Below are positions 55,753-64,000 of a stretch of DNA of 64,000 bases, in pieces. Both the position numbers and the translations under genes were made by a program. Below the pieces are notes generated by a model. The model made no database searches and had not been told where the DNA came from. It saw nothing but the letters and a program-made list of their open reading frames with translations. Source of the stretch: Ctena decussata (lineage: Eukaryota > Mollusca > Bivalvia > Lucinida > Lucinidae); the NCBI GenBank assembly GCA_963989385.1, contig OZ022499.1, forward strand, positions 37,324,866 through 37,388,865, in the 5' to 3' direction. Numbering within the stretch: position 1 is the stretch's first letter; every line of letters begins with the position of its first letter.

Positions 55753-56276
55753 TTGGTTTAAACATTATTTTATTCAAATAAGTTGCTATACAATTGTACA
55801 TAATATTATATGGTACAGGATCTGATAGAAAGCTGAAGCTTATTTAAATCATCTCCTGAAACAATATGAATGCAGCAACATACGTGAATGGTAGAACTAT
55901 TTTTCTCAAACAATGACCGAATTCATGTATGTGCATATATAATATTGCACAAAGAAATAAATAATATCAACCTATGCCAATACTGACCAGTCAAGGGTGC
56001 ACTCTCGACAGATTAGAATTTTATAAACAATTATTGGCCTTATAAGTAGGTTGAATCTAGGTCTTTAGGAGCAATCTCGAGGATTAAAATATTAAATCGA
56101 ATTATTCATGACGTTATAATAGTTTAAATCTTTAAATTTTAATTCTTTTACTCGCACTTCTGCGTTTTAGATGATGACAATTAGAAAATGTAATAAAACA
56201 ATGGAAGCATGTGTCTTTTTGTTTGCTACTTTTCAGTGAATACTTTTTTTCTTTTCTGGTGAGTATTTTCGATGGG

Positions 56277-56500
56277 AGAGTAGGGTAACTTCGGACTGCT
56301 GGTAAATTCGGACAGTGACATAGTTTCCTTTATATGTCAGTTGTTTTGAACTAAAACAAAAATAACTGGCCAAACAATGAAAATTCTGATGAGACGGCTC
56401 ATTATGAGCTCATTATGAGCCGTCTCACATGGATTTTCACTGTTTGCAATGGTATGGTATGTTCGAATTAAGCCCCATGTCCGAAGTTACCCGACTCTAC
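56277..56500. mobile_element. MITE family D, copy 1
   Basis: The ends share GGGTAACTTCGGAC (left) and, mirrored, GTCGGGTAACTTCGGAC (right). The centre is a palindrome, ACGGCTCATTATGAG...ATGAGCCGT, between TGAAAATTC and GATTTTCA arms. A second copy is at 59742-59951. Confidence 0.75.
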
Positions 56501-56579
56501 CGTATTTCAGTGATATCAAGCTGAGGAGTTTTTTTCTGGGTAACCGCTAAAACAGTTTGGCGTTAGGAAAGAAAATGAC

Positions 56580-56820
56580 CTGGCCCCAAGGTTATACAAC
56601 ATTTTTCGTGCTCAACTCAGCTGAGCATGAAAGTTTCTCTGCTAGTAGATATGAAAATGCCAACTATTAATGGCATTTTCATATTCATAAGCAGAGAAAA
56701 TTTCTTACTCAGCTAAACTGAGCAAGAAAACAACTGTAATGACTTGCTATTTATTAGCAGGTAAAATTTCATGCTCAGCTGAGTTGAGCATGAAAAATGT
56801 TTTATAACCTTTGGGGCCAG
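56580..56820. mobile_element. MITE family E, 241 bp, ~52-bp TIR
   Basis: CTGGCCCCAAGGTTATACAA is mirrored at the right end with a one-base indel and few mismatches, and the TIRs include GCTCAACTCAGCTGAGCATG. A second internal hairpin uses TATGAAAATGCC/GGCATTTTCATA. It abuts the next family A MITE. Confidence 0.8.
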
Positions 56821-57049
56821 AGCTGCGGCTACACAATACCAACAAAGTGACATGTGCGCCCAGCTAAGACTCAGATCAGCCTAGGCGTTCACCCAGTCTT
56901 CGTTGTCTGAAGGGAGATCGCTTATACCTTAGCTGCCCGTTAAGTGCATAGCGAACACTCTGATCTGACTGGGCGGATGCCCATACAGATCTGAGTCTTC
57001 GCTGGGCGCACATGTCACTTTCTTGGTTTTGTCGTGCGGCGGCGGATCA
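56821..57049. mobile_element. MITE family A, copy 6, diverged
   Basis: AGCTGCGGCTACACAATACC on the left and GTCGTGCGGCGGCGGATCA on the right, with internal GACTGGGCGGATGCCCATAC. Confidence 0.7.
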
Positions 57050-57339
57050 TCTGATGTATATGATAATGGCCGTATGTGGCTCCCCCTTCCTCCCCCCGCT
57101 CCCCCCCCCCCCACATCCCCCATTCAAATTCGTTCAAAATTATGTGGTTTCTATTCCTAATCATGTCGGTAAATAGGGACATACAAAAATATTCTTTTAT
57201 TTTTTTTTTCAGAATTATACGACTTCTGACATTGTTTCAGTAATCTAAAAAAGGCAAGAAACAAAAGACTTCCTTATAATGAATAAAACAGTACCAACAG
57301 CCTTTAAAAGCACTGGATTGAAGTTTAAGTTGATAGCAC

Positions 57340-57450
57340 AGTAGGCCCCTGTCATACCATTATCCAAATTAGTAGGACGCCCCGGCACTGAAATTACGTT
57401 ACCTAACACGATCGCCCAAACACGACCACCCCCCGACTAGAACTCGACCT
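57340..57450 (-). repeat. SINE body fragment
   Basis: ATTAGTAGGACGCCCCGGCA and its neighbours match the body of the SINE at 26045-26258. No tRNA-like head seen. Confidence 0.4.
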
Positions 57451-57794
57451 GTCCGAACTGGTATCCATACTTTTTATTCGTTTTGTTACTAATCTTATTT
57501 CAATGCCTACTCCCTCCCAAAAGTATCTAAATCGTATGCATGTTAGGTTAAACTTTATTTGCCCTATTCACTGCAATTTTGTCATCAAAATGCCAATAAG
57601 ACTGTGACATTTTTTTATCAGAACGTATTCGAGACTGGCATTAACCCTTAACCCCTAGCTTATTTATTTAAGTCAACCGCATTGGCTGGTCACTCGTCTA
57701 ATCTTTTCACCAGTTCACGAAACAGATATATTTTCTGTCTAAACTTATCCTGATTCAGCTTGTGATATCATAAGCCAGTGCGGTCGTTCTGTCG

Positions 57795-57796
<2 letters not shown>

Positions 57797-57828
<32 letters not shown>

Positions 57829-57829
57829 C
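57797..57829. repeat. TTA microsatellite
   Basis: Eleven ATT units. Confidence 0.95.
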
Positions 57830-58239
57830 ATATGTTTATTTTGTCACGGTAGACACTTGTATCTTTTATGCTAGCCTGGCAAATGCTACTCGTTGACGTG
57901 CATCTGCCGAAGCTCCGCGGGGACAGGTGTCTGCGAAAGGCTTGTCTGTTCATAAGTTCTGCCACACAGTCCCTGGGCACCTGGTCCCCGTGGAGCTTCG
58001 GGGCACAAACGCCTGCGAAGAGTACTTGTTTGCTACGGATATGTGTTTAGCTATGTAGTATTCTCTGTTTTTATCATTTTTACTCGGTTTTGTTCTCATT
58101 CCTTTCACCTACTTGTTTTCTTTCCATCATTCACGTATGTTGCTGTATTCATATTGTTTCAGGGGATGATTTAAATAAGCTTCAGCTTTCTATCAGATCC
58201 TGTACCATATAATATTATGTACAATTGTATAGCAACTTA

Positions 58240-58757
58240 TTCCTCGATTTCCTTTCGTTGACTGGGCGGTGCTTATTTCTGACCTTACCTTCGACGAGTA
58301 TATTTTCTAAAAAGGTATAATGCGGTAATGATTTTTTTGCTCACTCGCACAGAACAAAGCTCACCTTTACAAAAGACATGGAATGATCGGAGATCGCACA
58401 ACAATATTCTTTTCTTTTTCTTCCAACCCAGCATACAGACAGCATCTAAACAACGTTGTGACGACGTCGTCGATGCAACGTTATGGCATCGGAACAACCT
58501 TGTATACATGTCAATAAAGCGTCATAACGTTGCATCGACGTTTCTCCGACGTCGTTTCGACGTAGGCCTAGTGTGCCTGTAACTGTTTATCATTTGCGCT
58601 GACCGATAGCGTTTACCGGGCATTTTTAATCTGCCAATTATGCGTAACAACTCATGAGCATGCTACTTTACCGATTTTTCTTGTGGACTGCCCGATTTTG
58701 ACATTGAATGGCAAGCCTCTAACAGCACCGCCCAGTCAACGAAAGGAAATCGAGGAA
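58240..58757. mobile_element. MITE family C, copy 2 (518 bp)
   Basis: Same ends and length as copy 1, same orientation, flanked by TA (58238-58239, 58758-58759). Only about four differences from copy 1 were found by eye. It splits the right arm of the long-TIR composite. Confidence 0.9.
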
Positions 58758-58909
58758 TATCTGAATAAAATATTGTTTAAACCAACCCTGTACTCTTTAA
58801 GCGCCATTGACGATATTCGCAGAATTCGCAACCAGCGTAGATCCTAATTAGCCGCCTCATCTAGATCTACACTGTTTACACTCTACTTTTTAAATTCTCA
58901 ATATTCATA

Positions 58910-59427
58910 TTCCTCGATTTCCTTTCGTTGACTGGGCGGCGCTGTTAGAGGCTTGCCATTCAATGTCAAAATCGAGCAGTCCACAAGAAAAATCGGTAAA
59001 GTAGCATGCTCATGAGTTGTTACGCATAATTGGCAGATTAAAAATGCCCGGTAAACGCTATCGGTCAGCGCAAATGATAAACAGTTACAGGCACACTAGG
59101 CCTACGTCGAAACGACGTCGGAGAAACGTCGATGCAACGTTATGACGCTTTATTGACATGTATACAAGGTTGTTCCGATGCCATAACGTTGCATAGACGA
59201 CGTCGTCACAACGTTGTTTAGATGCTGTCTGTATGCTGGGTTGGAAGAAAAAGAAAAGAATATTGTTCTGCGATCTCCGATCATTCCATGTCTTTTGTAA
59301 AGGTGAGCTTTGTTCTGTGCGAGTGAGCAAAAAAATCATTACCGCATTATACCTTTTTAGAAAATATACTCGTCGAAGGTAAGGTCAGAAATAAGCACCG
59401 CCCAGTCAACGAAAGGAAATCGAGGAA
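58910..59427. mobile_element. MITE family C, copy 3 (518 bp), inverted
   Basis: Same length, opposite orientation to copy 2, flanked by TA (58908-58909, 59428-59429). With copy 2 it forms an inverted pair separated by 152 bp. Confidence 0.9.
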
Positions 59428-59741
59428 TAGCTTCGATCAAATACATTTTGAAATTTTGCAGACATAAATTTTGTCGTCTGCTTTTTTGGCGCTTAAAGAG
59501 TTTAAGCGCCAATAAAGCATGCGACAAACTTTACGTCCAAACTATATCCTATTGAGCATTCAAAGATTAGAGGACAAACCTTGAGCATATATCCGATTGA
59601 GGCGGCTCATGATGAGATGCCTCATCTGACTTTATGCTGTTTGCAAAATTCAACTATTTTCATTTTTGGCACTTTCAGTGTGAAAATATGGATTTAGGAA
59701 GGCAACACCTGCTTTTTAAACTTTTTGGGTTAGCTGCTGGG

Positions 59742-59951
59742 GTAAAGTCAGGTACATTCGGACAGCAGGTAAATTCGGACAGTGACACTGTTTCCTTTAT
59801 ATGTCAGTTGTTTGGAATTAAAACAAAAATACCTGGGCAAACAGTGAAAATCCTGACGAGACAGCTCATCATGAGCCGTCTCATCTGGATTTTCACTGTC
59901 TGCAATGGTATGTCCGAATTTACCCGCTGTCCGAAGTTACCCGACTTGACT
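59742..59951. mobile_element. MITE family D, copy 2
   Basis: The left end is GTCAGGTACATTCGGACAGC, the right end CTGTCCGAAGTTACCCGACT. The centre CAGCTCATCATGAGCCGTCT is framed by AGTGAAAATCC and GGATTTTCACT. The open frame across it (59634-60044) is not a gene. Confidence 0.75.
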
Positions 59952-60117
59952 CTAGTTCTATACATAAGAAACTATCGTTTTGCTGATTTTTACCACTATT
60001 TCTATGTTTCAGACGCCATGGACGCATCACGGATTACATTATGAGAATATCTTCATGAATATTCATTAAAGTGCCGCCTGATTCTTTTCTGAAGTAGTTC
60101 AGCTTAATAGTTCCAAA

Positions 60118-60972
60118 ATGCCGGTGAATGTTTTACCCGATATGGACGAGCCCAAAATGAAAACTTTGGGCAAACAATTAAATAGAAGCAGGAAATCTTC
60201 TATTATTTATAGTGACAAGCTAAAAGATCAGCTTGATATATACAACAGAAGTTTGGACAGAGCCAAGAGGAGTCTGGCCGGAAAACACCAGGTCAACTCA
60301 ATCAGACTGAAGAAACATTTAGTGCAGGTGCGAGGTACGCAAAAGTGTTTGCGCAGACGTCGCGAGCAGACGTTCTATGAAGATTCCGATGAATTTCCGT
60401 TTGGTATTTATGAAGGAGAGAAACTAGATTCGTATAGACGAGAAATCGAAAACATTATCCAAGATAAGCATCCAAAGGAAAGGAGACAGCGTAAAGTTAA
60501 TCAGTTTATGAGGACGGGTAAAATAACAGGCCGTATTTTGGATGATGAGGACGCGCGAATTCAGTTTGAGACGATAATGACAAAGAAGCATAAAGAGGGG
60601 CTCGCGTCAAGTTTGCTGCGTAGGGAGGACCCTCTAGGAATGACTTTTCTGAGAGATACACTAATACACGCACCAAGCCCGCGGGCAGTGGCTAGTCCAC
60701 GTGATCTGAACAGCCCGAGGGAATTATTCAGTAATGACTCTGATAGTGTTTTCGATGGTCACATCACACCGGCTTCCTCGCCGTCTAAACTTACGCTACC
60801 TCCGATACAAGCGGGAAAAGACTTCATGAAATATAGCAATAAACAATCCTCAAAGTTTTCCTTGCCTAATTTGCATATCAGGAGAGCAACAAAAGGTACT
60901 TTGATTACAGACAGACCGAAACCAGAATACGTTGAAAGACTGAGCAAGCGACGGGCGACGACATTTATATGA
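60118..60972 (+). CDS. hypothetical basic protein, 284 aa, intact single exon
   Basis: The only long uninterrupted frame in the window not tied to a transposon. The ATG lies in TTCCAAAATGCCG, an acceptable animal start context with an A three bases upstream. The N-terminal ~130 residues are rich in Lys/Arg and probably helical (KLKDQLDIYNRSLDRAKRSL, QKCLRRRREQTFYED). FGIYEGEKLDSYRREIENII and KHPKERRQRKVNQFM follow. A Ser/Pro-rich part (APSPRAVASPRDLNSPREL, TPASSPSKLTLPPIQ) could carry phosphorylation sites. The C-terminus is again basic (PEYVERLSKRRATTFI). There is no signal peptide, membrane segment or recognised domain. It may be a complete intronless gene or the last exon of a longer one; no acceptor was convincing upstream. 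Confidence 0.75.
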   Translation: MPVNVLPDMDEPKMKTLGKQLNRSRKSSIIYSDKLKDQLDIYNRSLDRAKRSLAGKHQVNSIRLKKHLVQVRGTQKCLRRRREQTFYEDSDEFPFGIYEGEKLDSYRREIENIIQDKHPKERRQRKVNQFMRTGKITGRILDDEDARIQFETIMTKKHKEGLASSLLRREDPLGMTFLRDTLIHAPSPRAVASPRDLNSPRELFSNDSDSVFDGHITPASSPSKLTLPPIQAGKDFMKYSNKQSSKFSLPNLHIRRATKGTLITDRPKPEYVERLSKRRATTFI

Positions 60973-63099
60973 CAGTCACATGCACGCGAGTTAGAGGTTG
61001 ACGGTTCCATCCTGTGTGCAGGCGTGTAAATGTAGACGTTTAAAAGCATTTTCACTGCAAAGAAAGCTATTTATAGATTCAAGAGGAGTCTGAACAGCAT
61101 ATTCACTGCAAAGAAAGCTATTTATGGAATTCTAGAGGGGTCTGAACAGCATTTTCGCTGCAAAGAAGGCTATTTATAGTCTAATTTAAATTCAAACGCC
61201 ATTTATGTACAGCTATAGTGTCCTGCAGCTAGCAAAACGAGATCAGCTTGCTACAGGGGATTTCGTGTTCATCTTACTGTGTCGAATTTCTTGTACAGTT
61301 TTCTGTACCAGCATTTTGCGCACAGATTGTTTCACCAAATTCTGTGCACAGTTTCTATACGTACCAGGTTACAGTCATTTAATGGATTTTGGCTGCAACT
61401 TACTATACTAGATTTTGTGTACGGTTTGCTCTGCCAGATTTCGTGTATAGCTTTTTGACCAGATTTTGTTTATTGCTTCGCGTAGGTGCAATCATTATGT
61501 ATCTTTGACCAATCATTTCTACCTGAAGCTGATTTCAATTTCAAGAGCTTGAGACTGGGTTGGAGTAACGTATGTAGCGCCGCGACATATAAGATATGGA
61601 ATGAATATTAAAACGAACCAGTTTGAAACATCATGTGATTTGGAACTTAGGAAAGAGCGAATAATTTGCATTTGCTTTTTATAGTGAAAGCATGCTCATA
61701 CCACAAAAGCACATAAAAAGCGTGTTTACAGCGAGCGCGTAATGCACGCTACGCATTATATAGGTAGCGTAATAGCTGTTATGGCAAACAATGCCTGTAT
61801 TTTACTTTAAACTATATTTCGTTTAGAGAATTTAAAAGATATACATGTTATTTATTATATCTTTTTACCATATTTATGCATTATTGGCGTATTTAATGAA
61901 AGACCCTATATTACACCGTTAGAACGTAATGTAGTTTACATTCCAACGATAGCATTGAGCCACGCGACGTTGCATTACTTTAAATGACGTCAGAATAGAC
62001 CATAGCTTTCTAAAATACGGCTGGACGTCGGTAACATCATGACGTCATTGACGCTGTTCCGCTGTTAGCAGAAAAACTGTTTGTAACTGTTTTCCTGTCT
62101 CTGTTTTAGCGCTTATATAAGATTTTCCGTCAAGTTTTGATTGAAAGGAATGTAAATATAAGCAATGAACTAAATTTTTATGATGTTTATCGAAGTGTAA
62201 ATTACATTGGGTCCCTAGCAAGGTTAAAATGAACCCAATTCGGTGTTCATTCACTTTGCACGCGACCCTATGTAGTTTGCACTTCGATAAACCTCAGAAA
62301 AATTAAATTCATTCCTTAGATATAATACCTACATGTAGTTACATGTACAAGAAGNNNNNNNNNNNNNNNNNNNNNNNATTAAAACAGCAGTCTGGTAAAG
62401 CATTGTCAGGAAACAAATAATGATTAAGGTAAAATCTGGGCGTTTCTTTAGGACTTGAAATGTATAGGTATTAAGGTTGTATTAAGTACCGTTCCATGTA
62501 AGGATCAGGCAGATGGTGGAAAGTGACATGTCTCAGATATCGCTGAAACTTATTGTATAGTTGAGTATTGATGAAAAAATAACCCATGCAAAATATTTCC
62601 AGTTTCTTTAAAACAGTTGCCATGGTAACCAGTATAACACATTTTGAGCAAAAATCACACAATTTTATAAAATAATTCATGTTTTTGGCACAATTTTAAG
62701 CCAATGTCTACTCATATATATTTCAAGTTCTAACATACAGTTTATACACTATAAATATTTGAGGTATCCCGCAATTATTCAAATTAAAACTTATACTTTT
62801 TCACAGGGTGGGTTGGCTTTATCACTGAAAGAAACATGGTAGGGTCAGTGTTTTTGCCAATTCCTCAAAAATGAGATTTTTTACCATTTTTGAATGCATT
62901 TATCTTCTGTCAGCAACACCATATAGCAAAACGGCTGTTACCTGAGTAAAGTCAGTTGTCACCACAAACAAAATATAGATTCAGACATCTGTGTTTTGTG
63001 GGTATCTTTTAAAATGATTGGCTTTGAACCTCACCACTTTTACAAAAGTGAAAAACTTACTGATTTCACAAACCTTGTAGAATGCACTGGTAGCTTGCA
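60973..63099. other. 3' flank and intergenic DNA, no further gene seen
   Basis: Three ~58-bp tandem units (TTCACTGCAAAGAAAGCTAT near 61049, 61101 and, altered, 61153) lie just after the gene. A possible ATTAAA polyadenylation signal stands at 61607-61612. A foldback at 62185-62292 has arms GTTTATCGAAGTG/CACTTCGATAAAC. No other coding support. Confidence 0.5.
62355..62377. other. assembly gap (23 N)
   Basis: Run of N; the sequence is unknown here. Confidence 1.
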
Positions 63100-64000
63100 T
63101 ATACGTTCCCGGTTCCCGGTTCCTGGTTCCCAGTTCCCGGTTCCCGGTTCCCGGTCTCCGGTTCCTGGTTCCCGGTTCCCGGGTTCCTGGTTCCGATTCC
63201 TGATTCCAGGTTCCCGGTTCCTGGTTCCCGGTTTCTAATTCCCGGTTCCAAGTTCCCGGTTCCTGGTTCCCGGTTCTTGGTTCCCTGTTCCTGATTCCCG
63301 ATTCCAGGTTCCCGGTTCCCGGTTCCTAATTCCCGGTTCCAAGTTACCGGTTCCTGGTTCCCGGTTCCCGATTTCTCGCTATATAATAATCAGTATTGTT
63401 CATAAGGAACTGTTTCCTTGTTTCTCTTTTGCAGTTCTTTCAGATCAATGTGTTGTTTTTCCAAATAAGGAACAAGGAACTAGTTCCCGGTTCCCGGTTC
63501 CCGGTTCCCGATTTCCGATTCACAGTTCCCGATTATATCAGGCTTTCGTTTGTATTCATTGTATTAAAGCATTACATTTACTTGGTAGCAACATCATCTA
63601 ATGCCTGATATCATGTCATATTTCAAAAATAGATTATTTATGGAACCTAGTTTAAACCTCTTTTTGTTCAATATAGAACCGGGAACTTGTTCCTTGTTGC
63701 TGATGATGGATATACTAATAAGGAACAAGAACTAGATCCCGGTTCCCGATTCCCGATTCCCAGTTCCCGATTATATTAGGCTTTCGTTTTTACTTACAAA
63801 GTTGAATTCAGTGTATTAAAGCATTACATTTACTTGGTAGCAACATCTAATGCCTAATATCATGCGTTATTTCAAAAATAGATTATTTATGCAACTTGGT
63901 TTAAACCACTTTTTGTTCAATAAGGAACCGGGAACTGGTTCCTTGTTGCCGATTTGTCGTTTTCAAGCAATGATGATGGATATACTAATAAAGAACAAGA
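63100..64000. repeat. GGTTCCC-type minisatellite within a ~250-bp duplicated block
   Basis: Heptamers GGTTCCC, with variants CCTGGTT and CCGATTC, run from about 63104 to 63375 and again at 63481-63535 and 63735-63775. The last two runs sit in a duplicated block that also shares AAGCATTACATTTACTTGGT and AATAGATTATTTATG and ends GATGATGGATATACTAATAA (63470-63720 and 63721-64000). The block continues past the window. Confidence 0.85.

Larger units (their letters stand above)
55753..58785. mobile_element. ~3-kb long-TIR composite carrying several MITEs
   Basis: The left arm 55753-55891 is mirrored by 58128-58239 plus 58760-58785; the right arm is split by a family C MITE inserted at a TA. Shared words include GCTATACAATTGTACATAAT and TGGTACAGGATCTGATAGAA. 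Inside lie MITEs of families D, E and A, a TTA microsatellite and a GC-rich hairpin (57908-57992, GAAGCTCCGCGGGGACAGG). No transposase frame. Confidence 0.65.

Noticed and set aside
59634..60044. 136-codon plus-strand protein before the intact gene
   Set aside because: Most of it is MITE family D, including its central palindrome.

Overview
The window looks like a repeat-dense stretch of an invertebrate animal genome, most likely a bivalve mollusc. The grounds are: AT-rich intergenic DNA, short exons with GT/AG splice sites separated by long introns, one ApeC (apextrin C-terminal) domain exon, tRNA-derived SINEs, a Helentron-type rolling-circle transposon, and several short terminal-inverted-repeat (TIR) families of the kind common in clams and mussels. 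The bivalve assignment is an inference from repeat style; no species-specific marker was checked.

Layout. 1-2.55 kb: 3' part of a Ty3/gypsy LTR retrotransposon whose pol places the integrase C-terminus before reverse transcriptase (Gmr1-like order), broken by one TAG, followed by its 3' LTR. 2.8-3.5 kb: an element with a ~142-bp tandem core and a terminal hairpin. 3.9-18.5 kb: intergenic or intronic DNA with MITEs, a ~125-bp tandem array, palindromes and tRNA-like sequences. It holds two minus-strand exon candidates, at 4.8-5.0 kb (unidentified) and 12.6-12.9 kb (ApeC). 18.5-24.8 kb: MITEs, a LINE copy in two opposed pieces, and a ~150-bp tandem-core element.

27.1-36.6 kb: a nearly full-length but dead Helentron on the minus strand. 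In coding order it holds an N-terminal cysteine-protease-like domain, a basic repeat region, a Cys-pair motif, a DUF6570-like domain, a Rep with HUH and two tyrosines, a PIF1-type helicase and an EEP endonuclease. A 2.3-kb TTAA-flanked insertion splits the protease. Removing it with one TTAA rejoins the frame exactly. The leader of the element is duplicated at 36.8-37.5 kb.

37.5-44.2 kb: a mariner-like MITE, two tandem-core elements, a SINE with a perfect 15-bp target duplication and a 1.06-kb TIR element, partly nested in each other. 45.1-45.2 kb: a third minus-strand exon candidate. 46.5-59.4 kb: nested MITEs, including three 518-bp copies about 99% alike, a LINE fragment, a complex palindrome and a 3-kb long-TIR composite. 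60.1-61.0 kb: the only intact, apparently host, open reading frame (284 aa, unidentified). 63.1-64.0 kb: a GGTTCCC-type minisatellite. A 23-N assembly gap lies at 62355-62377.

There is no gene cluster acting together. The window is chiefly a record of transposon insertions into host introns and intergenic DNA. All family names come from reading motifs by eye; no database search was run.
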